Positions 1 to 8,219 of a stretch of DNA of 53,799 bases are shown in pieces. Within the stretch, counting starts at the first letter, position 1. Each line of letters begins with the position of its first letter. The position numbers and the translations under genes were made by a program. Source of the stretch: Candidatus Limnocylindria bacterium (lineage in GTDB: Bacteria > Chloroflexota > Limnocylindria > P2-11E); contig DATDEH010000074.1 in NCBI GenBank assembly GCA_036523395.1, forward strand, positions 1 through 53,799, in the 5' to 3' direction. The notes beneath the pieces were generated by a model, which saw only the letters and a list, made by a program, of their open reading frames with translations, did no database searches and was not told where the DNA came from.

Positions 1-118
1 TCCGAAACTGAACCGACGTCGCCCGTCAGACCGCTGATCAGATGAGTCAGTATTGCGCCGAAAACGCGCCTCAGATAAGCGGCCGAACGAAGAAGCGAGG
101 CGGGCAGCAGGCCCAGCC

Positions 119-286
119 TCACTCCCCGTCGGGTGGAATGGGCTTCGTCTCGCCTTCCAACTCGACATCGCGCAGAAATTGGTCGACATCGAGGTCTCCG
201 AAGAAAACTCGGAGCTCATTGATGTTCTCGATGAGCGTCCAGCGCGAAACGTCACGCGCCGACTTCAGATCGGCCAGTCCATCTGG
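119..286 (-). other. possible coding remnant, no usable start
   Basis: The last 55 or so codons of an open frame read like real protein: charged and amphipathic, with the stretches RWTLIENINELRVFFGD and VDQFLRDVELEGE before the stop. No ATG, GTG or TTG lies in frame close upstream, and the upstream part of the frame is low-complexity Arg/Gly sequence typical of GC-rich noise. It may be the 3' end of a decayed gene or a small gene with a CTG start. I do not recognise a family. The rest of positions 1-416 shows nothing I can support. Confidence 0.25.
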
Positions 287-416
287 GCCAGCAGGAGCGG
301 ACCGGCACTCCGAGTCTGATCTCCTGGAATCGCCGGTCGCGGTCCTGCCGGCCGATCCGGTCTGTCCAACACAACGCCGCGCCCCGCTCGTCGGCCCCTC
401 CTCGAGGCGCAGCCGG

Positions 417-677
417 CTACTTGACTGGCTTCTTGGGAGCTTCCCCAACAGCCGTCGAGGAGTCTTTCCACCCCTTGGCCTGATCGATCCAGTCCTGAGC
501 AATCTTCTCGGAGAGTCCGACAACCTTGCCGTGCCGTTCCTCGATCATCTTCACAAGCGAGTCAGCGCGACGCTTCGAAAGCTCCTTGATCGAGTCGACC
601 CCGATCTTTTCCAGCATCTCGGTGTGCTTGGGCCCGATCCCCTTGAGCTTCCATAGATCGTTCTCCATGCCCGGCAT
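417..677 (-). CDS. small helix-hairpin-helix protein (DUF4332-like)
   Basis: An 86-residue protein with an N-terminal helix-hairpin-helix signature, LKGIGPKHTEMLEKIGV followed by SIKELSKR, as in the DUF4332/HhH families that bind DNA or act as protein-protein modules. The tail is Lys/Pro rich. The start is the ATG at 677 because GGAGGA lies 6 nt upstream, although the frame is open for 16 more codons. It stands alone, with no clear partner. Function beyond probable nucleic-acid binding cannot be inferred. Confidence 0.7.
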   Translation of the reverse strand: MPGMENDLWKLKGIGPKHTEMLEKIGVDSIKELSKRRADSLVKMIEERHGKVVGLSEKIAQDWIDQAKGWKDSSTAVGEAPKKPVK

Positions 678-1200
678 AGCCACTCCTCCGCACTGTTTTC
701 CGCCTGGCGCGGTCGCGCCAGACAATAACGCGGCGGTCGGATGGCTGTTGGCGCCGCTGTCGCAGCCGACACACGGTGCGGCGACGCCTCGTCGCGAGCT
801 GAGGACGACCGATGCCGACGATCACGTCGACGGTGACGCTCACGAGCATCAGGTCTCGCCGGCTACACCCGGCGAAGTGTGAAGAACATACTCACGCCCA
901 GCAATACCGCGCCGGCCGTGGGAATGGCACCGATCTCTGCACCGAACGATTCCGTGCTTGTGATCGGGCGGGTCTTCGTTGCGAGCGACAGCGACCTCGC
1001 GACCGCCGACGCGCTTTCGATACAGATTCAGGTCGCCTCACCCACGATTCGGCAACTCAGCCAGTAACCCTCGCTGCCGCGCATCGTCTGGATGACCGGA
1101 TCGCTCATGGCGGCGGTTCCCGATGTCGTGTGCGCGGTGAAGTTTCGCAAGGCGACGAACCCGTGGGGCGTGCCCTTCCATCCCGAGGTAGCGTGCCTTC
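678..1200. other. 523-bp stretch without a confident gene
   Basis: Short frames exist on both strands, for example a 62-codon GTG frame at 879-1067 on the plus strand, but none shows a recognisable domain, ribosome binding site or convincing codon pattern. The last 12 bases hold the promoter of the SMP-30-like gene. Confidence 0.5.
1189..1194 (+). promoter_or_regulatory. leaderless -10 element TAGCGT
   Basis: TAGCGT is followed by exactly 6 nt and then the GTG start of the SMP-30-like gene at 1201. This spacing puts the transcription start at the start codon. GAGG just upstream overlaps the element rather than acting as a ribosome binding site. Confidence 0.6.
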
Positions 1201-2073
1201 GTGACACGGACGCTCGAGGTCATCCTCGACGGCGGGAGGTTCTTCGAAGCACCCCGTTGGCACGACGGGCGGTGGTACGTAAGTGACTTCGGGCGCCATG
1301 TCGTCCAGGCCCTGGACGAACAGGGCGCGGCTGCCGTCGTCCTCGACGTACCGGAGCAGCCGTCGGGTCTGGGATGGCTTCCCGACGGTTCGCTTCTGGT
1401 CGTCTCGATGAAAGACCACTGCGTCATTCGGCGCTGGCACGATGGGCGCGTGACCACTCATGCCGACGTGTCGCGCCTCTGCGGTGGGTTCCTCAACGAC
1501 ATGGTCGTCGACAGCTCTGGCCGTGCGTACGTCGGGAACTTCGGCTTCGCCCTGGATCGGAAGTCCCGACCCGCGCCGACCGTGTTGGTCCGAGTTGACC
1601 TCGATGGCTCGTCGTCGGTGGTCGCTGATGATCTGCTTTTCCCGAACGGCATGGTCATCAACGCGGACGGAAGGACGCTCGCCGTCGGTGAGACGTTCAG
1701 GAATCGCTACACCGCGTTCACGATCGCGACGGATGGATCATTGACCGATCGCAGGTTATGGGCAGATCTCGCCTCCGCTGGGGACCCGCCGCCGATCCGC
1801 CCCGATGGGTGTGCTCTCGATGCAGAGGGCCACATCTGGTCCGCGGATGCGGGATCGGGTCGTTGTTACCGCATCGCGCCGGGCGGCGCGATCGTCGATC
1901 GCGTCGACCCGCCCGCCGGTCTGCGCTTCTTCGCGTGCATGCTCGGTAGCGCCGATGGCCGCACGCTACTGGGCTGCGCCGCCCGCGGCTACTACGAGGC
2001 GATCGAGTCGGAGAGTTGCGATGCGGTGCTCGCCATAACGAGGGTTGACGTGCCGCACAGCGGACTGCCGTAG
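1201..2073 (+). CDS. SMP-30/gluconolactonase-family protein
   Basis: A 290-residue cytosolic protein of the SMP-30/gluconolactonase/LRE-like six-bladed beta-propeller family, which hydrolyses lactones or related esters using one divalent metal. The expected ligand regions are visible: the acidic EAPRW near residue 16, FLNDMVVD near residue 97, the Asn of PNGMVIN near 148, and PDGCALD with HIWSADAG near 200-218. Length is normal for the family. The GTG start is supported by the TAGCGT element 6 nt upstream. It sits 64 bp ahead of an acyl-CoA ligase on the same strand, so it may supply or clear a lactone or hydroxy acid for that pathway. Substrate is unknown. Confidence 0.85.
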   Translation: MTRTLEVILDGGRFFEAPRWHDGRWYVSDFGRHVVQALDEQGAAAVVLDVPEQPSGLGWLPDGSLLVVSMKDHCVIRRWHDGRVTTHADVSRLCGGFLNDMVVDSSGRAYVGNFGFALDRKSRPAPTVLVRVDLDGSSSVVADDLLFPNGMVINADGRTLAVGETFRNRYTAFTIATDGSLTDRRLWADLASAGDPPPIRPDGCALDAEGHIWSADAGSGRCYRIAPGGAIVDRVDPPAGLRFFACMLGSADGRTLLGCAARGYYEAIESESCDAVLAITRVDVPHSGLP

Positions 2074-2137
2074 CACAGCGCGCAGACATTTCATCGAGCG
2101 CGGACCTCGGTGGTACGGTAGCGACCGGCGGTTGAGG

Positions 2138-3880
2138 TTGAGCACCGGGATCGCGACCGAGCGGCCTTGGTTTCGGCACTACGACCCCGGCGTGCCGCGC
2201 ACGCTCGTCTATCCCGCCGTTCCGCTCCAGCAGTTCCTCACCGACACCGCCGCGAACCACCCGCTCGCGGTCGCGACGATCTTCGGCGCCGTCGTAGCGC
2301 ATCGGCTCGTCGAGGCATCGCTCACGTACGCGGAGCTCGATCGGCTCGCCGATCGTTTTGCCGCCGGGCTCCAAGCGCTCGGTGTTCGCAAGGGCGATCG
2401 TGTCGCGCTGCTCTTGCCCAACTGTCCGCAGTTCGTGATCGCCTTCTACGGCGCGTTGCGCGCGGGCGCGGTGGTGGTGCCGTGCAACCCGCTGTACACC
2501 GCACCCGAGCTACGCCGGCAGCTTGCCGACTCCGGGGCCGAGACGCTCGTCGCGCTCTCGCGACTCCACGCTGTCGCGCGGGCTGCGCGCGACGGGACGG
2601 GCGCCCGAAACGTGATCCTGACCAACATAAAGGAGCAGTTCCCGCCGCTCCTCCGAATACTGTTCACGGTCGCGCGCGAGCGCCGCGAGGGGCATCGCAC
2701 GGCGATCGACCGCGCCGCGGGCGAGCACTCCTTCCAAGACCTCCTACGTGACGGTCCCGCCCTTCGGCCGGTGGAGGTCCGCCCCGAGGACACCGCGATC
2801 CTCCAGTACACGGGTGGCACGACCGGCGTGCCGAAGGGCGCCGTGCTGTCGCATCGCGCGCTCGTCGCGAACGTGCGGCAGTCGCGTTCGTGGAACCCGA
2901 CGCTCGTGGAGGGGCGTGAGCGGGGGGTTGACGTCATGCCGCTCTTCCACGTCTACGGCCTCACCGTGATCATGGGCGTCTCGGTCGCGACCGGCACCGC
3001 GATGGTGCTGATCCCGCGCTTCGATCTCGAGCACGTGCTGCTCGCGATCCAAAGGCACCGCCCGCGTTCGTTCGCCGGCGCGCCGCGGATCTACGTCGCG
3101 GCCGCGAGCGCGCCCGACCTCGCTCGATACGATCTTCGCTCGGTGGAGGTGTTCGGGTCGGGGTCCGCGCCGCTCCCGGTTGAGGTGCAGACGAAGTTCG
3201 AGCAGCTGGCCGGCGGCGGACGGGTGCTCGAAGGCTACGGACTGACGGAGGCGGCACCCGTCACGCACACGACCCCACGCAAGGGGCAGCGCAAGCTCGG
3301 CTCGATCGGCGTGCCGATCCCCGACGTCGACGCGAAGATCGTCGACCTCGAGACGGGAATGCGAGATCTTCCGGTCGGAGAGGCAGGCGAGCTGGTGGTG
3401 CGTGGTCCGAACCTGATGGACGGCTACTACAGGCGACCGGATGAGACTGCGCTCGCCCTGCGCGACGGATGGCTCTACACGGGAGACGTCGCGCGCATGG
3501 ACGAGGACGGCTACTTCTACATCGTCGACCGCAAGAAGGAGCTCATCATCGTCTCGGGATACAACGTCTATCCGCGGGAGGTCGAGGAGGCGCTCTACGC
3601 GCATCCGGCGGTGCTCGAGGCCGCCGCGATCGGCATCCCCCACCCCGAGCGCGGCGAGGTCGTGAAGGCCTTCATCGTGCTGCGCGCCGGGGCATCGGCG
3701 ACGGCGGACGAGCTGCGCTCACACTGTGCGTCATCGCTCGCGCGCTTCAAAATCCCGGCCGAGATCGAATTCCGTTCCGACCTGCCGAAGAGCATGGTCG
3801 GCAAAGTGCTGCGGAGCGCCCTGGCCGAGGAGGAGCGCACGGCCCGCGTCGCGAGAGAAACGTCAGGGAGGCAGCGTTGA
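2138..3880 (+). CDS. long-chain acyl-CoA synthetase (AMP-forming)
   Basis: An adenylate-forming ligase that activates a carboxylic acid, probably a long-chain fatty acid, to its CoA thioester through an acyl-AMP. Visible motifs: phosphate loop YTGGTTGVPKGA near residue 224, GYGLTE near 366, YTGDVARMDEDG near 447, the hinge and A8 region DRKKELIIVSGYNVYPREVEE, and the C-terminal catalytic Lys in SMVGKVLR near 554. The N-terminus matches the usual ERPWxxHYDPGVP opening of FadD-like enzymes, so the start must lie before 2160; TTG at 2138 or 2132 are the only candidates and neither has a good ribosome binding site. It overlaps the next gene by 4 nt (TTGA), so the two are translationally coupled. 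Confidence 0.9.
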   Translation: MSTGIATERPWFRHYDPGVPRTLVYPAVPLQQFLTDTAANHPLAVATIFGAVVAHRLVEASLTYAELDRLADRFAAGLQALGVRKGDRVALLLPNCPQFVIAFYGALRAGAVVVPCNPLYTAPELRRQLADSGAETLVALSRLHAVARAARDGTGARNVILTNIKEQFPPLLRILFTVARERREGHRTAIDRAAGEHSFQDLLRDGPALRPVEVRPEDTAILQYTGGTTGVPKGAVLSHRALVANVRQSRSWNPTLVEGRERGVDVMPLFHVYGLTVIMGVSVATGTAMVLIPRFDLEHVLLAIQRHRPRSFAGAPRIYVAAASAPDLARYDLRSVEVFGSGSAPLPVEVQTKFEQLAGGGRVLEGYGLTEAAPVTHTTPRKGQRKLGSIGVPIPDVDAKIVDLETGMRDLPVGEAGELVVRGPNLMDGYYRRPDETALALRDGWLYTGDVARMDEDGYFYIVDRKKELIIVSGYNVYPREVEEALYAHPAVLEAAAIGIPHPERGEVVKAFIVLRAGASATADELRSHCASSLARFKIPAEIEFRSDLPKSMVGKVLRSALAEEERTARVARETSGRQR

Positions 3881-4743
3881 CGATCGACGAGGTTGGACGG
3901 ATCTGCGTGGTCGGGGCCGGCCTCATGGGACGCCAGATCGCGCTGAACGCGGCGCACCACGGATACGACGTGCGGCTCCACGACGCGAGCGCCGACCAGC
4001 TGCGGGCCGCGGAGCGCTGGACCGACGATTACATCGCATCGCGGATCGAGAAGGGCCGCTGGACGAAGGACGAGGCCGCCGCGACGCGGACGCGGCTCGC
4101 GTTCGCCGGAAGCCTCCCAGAGGCCGCGCTGGACGCGGACCTCGCTATCGAAGCGGTCGTCGAGGACGTCGCGGTGAAACGCACGGTCTTCGCCGAGCTC
4201 GACCGCCTCTGCCCGCCGCGAGCGATCCTCGCGACGAACTCCTCCACCTTCGTCTCGAGCCTGGTCGCGGACGCGACGAAGCGGCCGTCGCAGGTCGCGA
4301 ACCTCCACTACTTCAATCCCGCGATGGTCATGGAGGTGGTCGAGATCGTGCAGGGTCCGCACACGTCGGCCGAGACGGCGACGCTGTTGGTGGAGTTCGC
4401 GAAGCGCGTGGGGAAGCGGCCGATCTTGATGAAGAAGGAGATCGAGGGGTTCATCGCGAATCGGCTGCTCCGGGCCCTCGGCCGCGAAGCGACCTTCCTT
4501 GTCGATGAGGGCTATGCGTCCTTCGAGGAGGTCGACCTCGCCGCGGAGAAGGCGCTCGGCCATCCGCTCGGACCGTTCCGCCTCATGGATCTCACCGGCA
4601 TCGACCTCGCGTTCATGATCCGCTCGGCGATCTACGAGTCGTCGGGCCGCGAGGAGGATCGCCCGCCGCGCTGCATCGAGGAGCGCTACCGCGCGGGCCA
4701 CTACGGCCGGAAGACCGGTCGTGGCTTCTACCGGTACGAGTGA
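3877..4743 (+). CDS. 3-hydroxyacyl-CoA dehydrogenase (3-hydroxybutyryl-CoA type)
   Basis: A 288-residue NAD(P)-dependent enzyme that interconverts 3-hydroxyacyl-CoA and 3-ketoacyl-CoA in beta-oxidation. The Rossmann motif GAGLMGRQIA lies at residues 12-21. The catalytic-region motifs NSSTF and NLHYFNPAMVMEVVEI follow, then NRLLRALGREA and the C-terminal domain with GHPLGPFRLMDLTGID. The usual HFFNP is HYFNP here. The TTG start overlaps the TGA of the ligase and has AGGGAGG 5 nt upstream, an excellent match. Its partners for the rest of the spiral (enoyl-CoA hydratase, thiolase, acyl-CoA dehydrogenases) are encoded on the opposite strand nearby. Confidence 0.92.
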   Translation: MTIDEVGRICVVGAGLMGRQIALNAAHHGYDVRLHDASADQLRAAERWTDDYIASRIEKGRWTKDEAAATRTRLAFAGSLPEAALDADLAIEAVVEDVAVKRTVFAELDRLCPPRAILATNSSTFVSSLVADATKRPSQVANLHYFNPAMVMEVVEIVQGPHTSAETATLLVEFAKRVGKRPILMKKEIEGFIANRLLRALGREATFLVDEGYASFEEVDLAAEKALGHPLGPFRLMDLTGIDLAFMIRSAIYESSGREEDRPPRCIEERYRAGHYGRKTGRGFYRYE

Positions 4744-4750
4744 ACGACCC

Positions 4751-5137
4751 TCAGCGGTAGCGCTCGAGAAAGCGTGGACTCGCGACGCGCAGCTTGTCGG
4801 CGACCGTCGCCAGGAGATGCGCCAGCGTGCCCTCGGGAGCGTCGCCCGCGCGGATGCGCCGCACGAGCTCGCGGTTGAGGTCGACCGCCAGGCGACGCAG
4901 CTCAAGGGGGTCGTCCGGCAGCGGGTCCGTGCGGTCCAGCAGCCTCGTGAGAGAGCTGACCTCTCGCCGCACCAGCTGCGCCCCGATCGCGATCTCGCGC
5001 TCGAGTATGCCGAGACCGTTCGCGGCGACGAGGGTCCGGAACCGAAGCCGCGGATCGTCGATCTGCGGGAGCACCTCGGTCTCGATGAACTCGCGCACCG
5101 CCTCGGCAAGCTCCGCGGCGTGCGGGCGGTCCTGCAT
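4751..5137 (-). CDS. DUF6285-domain protein
   Basis: A 128-residue, mostly helical protein starting MQDRPHAAEL and containing LREFIETEVLP-like and LGILEREIAIG segments typical of DUF6285. Members of this family are regularly encoded right after an APH-like kinase in acyl-CoA catabolic clusters; the same order holds here. The ATG overlaps the stop of the kinase gene by 1 nt (TGATG), so the two are almost certainly made together. Biochemical role is not established; a small partner subunit for the kinase is a reasonable guess. Confidence 0.75.
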   Translation of the reverse strand: MQDRPHAAELAEAVREFIETEVLPQIDDPRLRFRTLVAANGLGILEREIAIGAQLVRREVSSLTRLLDRTDPLPDDPLELRRLAVDLNRELVRRIRAGDAPEGTLAHLLATVADKLRVASPRFLERYR

Positions 5138-6132
5138 CAGCCGGCCCGCTCGAGGAGATGGAGCAGCTCGAACTCCATCTCGGCGGCGAGCCGCCCGAGC
5201 ACGGCGAGCTCGACGCTCCGCTGCTGTCCCGAGAGGTGGCGGTGCGACTGGGTGAGCGCGCCGATCGCCCACTTCAGATTGCCCACGATCTCCCAGTAGT
5301 CGAGCGACGCGAGCGTGAGGTGCCGGCCGGTGAGCGTGTTGTAGCGCTCGAGATACGGCTCGACCTCGCCGATGCCGCCCAGGCGCAGGTGATCGATGCC
5401 GAAGCGCCACGCCCGCACCAGCGGCCAGGCGACGTCTTCCGCCGGGTCGCCGCGGTGCCCGAACTCCCAATCGAGCACGTGGCCGAGGCCCGCCTGGGTG
5501 ACCGCGAGGTTGCCCACGCGCAGGTCACCATGGAGGACGACTGTTTCGCTCCGCGCCGGCGCCCGTCGTCCCGCCCACGCGAGCCCGAGCTCGATCGCCG
5601 GGTGCGCATCCCCGAGGCGGTCGACCTCCTTCGTGAGCCGGCCGACGACGTCACGTGCTCCGACGGCGCCAAGAAAAGGCACGCGGTCGGCCGGGATCGC
5701 GTGGATCTTCGCGAGCTCTTCGGCCATCTGCGCCGGCAGCGCCGCGCGCGCACCGACCAGCTCGGGCCGCTGCACGATCCGCCGCCCGATCGTCTCGCCC
5801 GACACGCGCTCGCTGACGAACGCGGCCCGACCCGCGATCTCCCCGAGATAGCCGTACGGCTTCGGGACCCGCACGCCGGACGCGAACGCGACCTCGAGCA
5901 GGCGGTGCTCGTCCTCGAGCGTCAGCGTCTCCTGATGGATGACGCCGCCGCCGGCGCGCCGCACCAGGAGCTCGCGCATCCCCTGCGGCGTGCGCAGGTC
6001 GAGGGCCCAGGCCTCCTTCGATGCTCCGCCCGCGAGGAGGGCGAGACGCTCGACCCAGATGTCCGCGCCGAAGAGCGGCACAAGACGCTCGCGCAGCTCG
6101 TGCGAAAGGGCTGCGTCGACGTCGGGCGTCAA
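5137..6132 (-). CDS. APH-family phosphotransferase (ACAD10-N-like)
   Basis: About 331 residues with an aminoglycoside-phosphotransferase/choline-kinase fold. Visible are the N-lobe glycine-rich stretch LLAGGASKEAW, the invariant Lys-equivalent region LLVRRAGGG, the catalytic Brenner motif VVLHGDLRVGNLAV and the Mg-binding Asp of VLDWEFGHRGDPAED. The N-lobe sequence resembles the kinase domain fused to acyl-CoA dehydrogenases in ACAD10/11, which phosphorylates 4-hydroxyacyl-CoAs; that substrate is inferred from family and neighbours. The frame is open to 6219, but TTG at 6132 avoids a 62-bp overlap with the SDR gene and matches where homology begins. It is coupled to DUF6285 downstream. Confidence 0.8.
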   Translation of the reverse strand: MTPDVDAALSHELRERLVPLFGADIWVERLALLAGGASKEAWALDLRTPQGMRELLVRRAGGGVIHQETLTLEDEHRLLEVAFASGVRVPKPYGYLGEIAGRAAFVSERVSGETIGRRIVQRPELVGARAALPAQMAEELAKIHAIPADRVPFLGAVGARDVVGRLTKEVDRLGDAHPAIELGLAWAGRRAPARSETVVLHGDLRVGNLAVTQAGLGHVLDWEFGHRGDPAEDVAWPLVRAWRFGIDHLRLGGIGEVEPYLERYNTLTGRHLTLASLDYWEIVGNLKWAIGALTQSHRHLSGQQRSVELAVLGRLAAEMEFELLHLLERAG

Positions 6133-6157
6133 TCGACGAGGGCCCGATAGGCCACGC

Positions 6158-6931
6158 TCATGAGGCCGTGTGCCCGCCGTCCACCGGGAGGATCTGCCCG
6201 GTGATGTAATCGGAGGCACGCGACGCGAGGTAGACGATCGTCCCCTTGAGGTCCTCGTCGCCGCCGATGCGGCCGAGCGGGATGTTGCGGGCGAGCCGGT
6301 CGCCCCAGCGCTCGACGATCGCGCTCGACATGCGGCTCGGGAACCACCCCGGAGCGATCGCGTTCACGTTGATCTTGTGGCGGCCCCACTTCACCGCGAG
6401 GTCGCGTGTGAAGTTGACGAGCCCGCCCTTGCTCGTGTTGTACGCGATCGAATCGAGCACCTCGGGCATCGCGCCGCCCAGTCCTGCGACGGAGGCGATG
6501 TTGATGATCTTGCCGCCGCCCTGCGCGATCATGACGTTCCCGGCGGCCTGCGAGCAGAGGAAGGCGCCGGTCAGGTTCACGTCGAGCACGCGCCGCCAAT
6601 CCTCGACGGCCATGGTCGCGACCGGCGCGACCCAGGCGCGGCCGGCGTTGTTCACAAGGATGTCGATCCGGCCGAGCTCTGCCTTCACACGCTCGACCAT
6701 CGCGCGCACGTCGTCGGCGCTGGTGACGTCGCAGCGGAGGCCAAGTGCGCGGACGCCGAGCCCCGAGAGCTCCGTGGCGGTCACCGCGCAGCGCTCGACA
6801 TTGCGCGCGCAGAGCACCACGTCCGCACCCATCTCGGCGAGCGCTGTTGCCATCTGCCGCCCCAGCCCGCTGCCTCCGCCGGTGACGATGGCGACCTTCC
6901 CGCTGAGGTCGAAGAGCTCTTTGGTGTGCAT
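6158..6931 (-). CDS. short-chain dehydrogenase/reductase
   Basis: A 257-residue classical SDR. Cofactor motif TGGGSGLGRQMA at about residues 17-28, NNAG near 97, the catalytic Ser region SVAGLGG, and the YxxxK pair in YNTSKGG near 168-172 are all present. The Gly-rich loop followed by CARN suggests NADP or NAD without clear preference. Start chosen at the ATG at 6931, which has GAGGGGGAG a few nt upstream; a further upstream ATG at 6961 lacks one. It begins a minus-strand run with the APH-like kinase and DUF6285, consistent with oxidation of a hydroxyacyl substrate. Confidence 0.88.
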   Translation of the reverse strand: MHTKELFDLSGKVAIVTGGGSGLGRQMATALAEMGADVVLCARNVERCAVTATELSGLGVRALGLRCDVTSADDVRAMVERVKAELGRIDILVNNAGRAWVAPVATMAVEDWRRVLDVNLTGAFLCSQAAGNVMIAQGGGKIINIASVAGLGGAMPEVLDSIAYNTSKGGLVNFTRDLAVKWGRHKINVNAIAPGWFPSRMSSAIVERWGDRLARNIPLGRIGGDEDLKGTIVYLASRASDYITGQILPVDGGHTAS

Positions 6932-6969
6932 CCGCTCCCCCTCGTTCGTTGCGTCGATCACGCCGGTTG

Positions 6970-6975
6970 TACATT
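6970..6975 (+). promoter_or_regulatory. leaderless -10 element TACATT
   Basis: TACATT, then 6 nt, then the GTG at 6982 that opens the acyl-CoA dehydrogenase. No ribosome binding site is present at that start. The element lies inside the 50-bp divergent spacer shared with the SDR gene. Confidence 0.55.
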
Positions 6976-6981
6976 CCGCCG

Positions 6982-8187
6982 GTGCCGGCCTTCGCGCCGT
7001 CCCCCGACGTGCAGCAGCGCCGCGAGCGCCTCGCGGCCTTCATGGAGGCACAGGTCTACCCCAATGAGCGCGCCCTCGCAGCGGAGGATGACGCGGCGGA
7101 AGCGCTCATGCGCGAGCTCCAGGGCAAGGCGAAAGCCGCGGGTCTGTGGGCGATGTTCATCGGCCCGGAGGCCGGCGGGACGGGCACGGGATTCCTCCCC
7201 TACGTCTACCTCAACGAGGTCATCGGCCGCAGCCTCGTGGCGCCGCGCGTCTTCGGCTGCCAGGCACCGGACACCGGCAACGCCGAGATCCTCCACGCCT
7301 TCGGGACGCCCGAGCAGAAGGCGCGCTGGCTGCGCCCGCTCGTCGCCGGTGAGATCCGCTCGTTCTTCGCGATGACCGAGCCCGAGGTCTCCGGGTCCGA
7401 TCCGCGCGGCCTGCGTGCGCGAGCCCAGCGCGATGGCGATGCGTGGGTGATCGACGCACACAAGTGGTTCAGCTCGGGCGCGGAGGGCGCGGCGTTCGCG
7501 ATCGTGATGGCGGTCACCGATCCCGACGCACCGCCGCACGAGCGCCTCAGCCAGATCATCGTGCCGGCGGACACGCCCGGCCTCGAGATCGTGCGGGCGA
7601 CCCCGACCCTCGGTCACCGAGGCCGCGGCTACAACACCCACTGCGAGGTGCGGTTCACGAACGTCCGCGTGCCGATCTCGAACACGCTCGGCCGACCCGG
7701 GGACGGCTTCCGCATCGCGCAGAAGCGCCTCGGCCCCGGCCGCATCCATCACGTGATGCGCTGGCTCGGGCAGATGCAGCGCGCCTTCGATCTCATGTGC
7801 GACCGCGCGCTCGCGCGCGAGGTGTTTGGAAGCGCGCTGGCCGAGAAGCAAACGGTCCAGAACTGGATCGCCGACTCCGCCGCCGAGATACAGGCCTGCC
7901 GCCTCCTGACGCTCCAGGCGGCGCACCGTCTCGACGCCGGCGACGAGGCCCGGGTCGAGATCTCGCTCGTGAAGTTCTATGCCGCGCGCGCGTTGCACGA
8001 CGTGATCGACCGCGCGATCCAGGTCCACGGTGCGCTCGGCCTCACCGACCAGACGCCGCTCGGTGCGATGTACCTCGTCGCACGCACCATGCGCCTGGTC
8101 GACGGACCGGACGAGGTCCATCGCATGGTCGTGAGCCGCGAGGTGCTGAAGGCGTATCGGGCCAGCCGGCGTTGGGAGTTCATGTAG
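6982..8187 (+). CDS. acyl-CoA dehydrogenase
   Basis: A 401-residue FAD enzyme of the acyl-CoA dehydrogenase superfamily. The middle-domain signature FFAMTEPEVSGSDP is near residue 131, HKWFSSGAEGAAFAIVMA follows, and the C-terminal flavin-binding helix carries IQVHGALGLTDQTPL. The first C-terminal-domain helix is LGPGRIHHVMRWLGQ, as in the ACAD10/11-like branch, and no catalytic Glu is obvious at the short-chain position. Start: GTG 6982 with the leaderless element. It runs convergent with the thiolase gene 32 bp away. Confidence 0.9.
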   Translation: MPAFAPSPDVQQRRERLAAFMEAQVYPNERALAAEDDAAEALMRELQGKAKAAGLWAMFIGPEAGGTGTGFLPYVYLNEVIGRSLVAPRVFGCQAPDTGNAEILHAFGTPEQKARWLRPLVAGEIRSFFAMTEPEVSGSDPRGLRARAQRDGDAWVIDAHKWFSSGAEGAAFAIVMAVTDPDAPPHERLSQIIVPADTPGLEIVRATPTLGHRGRGYNTHCEVRFTNVRVPISNTLGRPGDGFRIAQKRLGPGRIHHVMRWLGQMQRAFDLMCDRALAREVFGSALAEKQTVQNWIADSAAEIQACRLLTLQAAHRLDAGDEARVEISLVKFYAARALHDVIDRAIQVHGALGLTDQTPLGAMYLVARTMRLVDGPDEVHRMVVSREVLKAYRASRRWEFM

Positions 8188-8219
8188 CCGCGAGCTATGC
8201 GGGGCGGACGGCATCGGGG

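Noticed and set aside
879-1067. 62-codon plus-strand frame with GTG start
   Set aside because: No ribosome binding site, no domain, and ordinary composition for random GC-rich sequence.
3595-5109. 504-codon minus-strand frame
   Set aside because: Mostly antisense to the ligase and hydroxyacyl-CoA dehydrogenase genes and out of frame with the DUF6285 gene.
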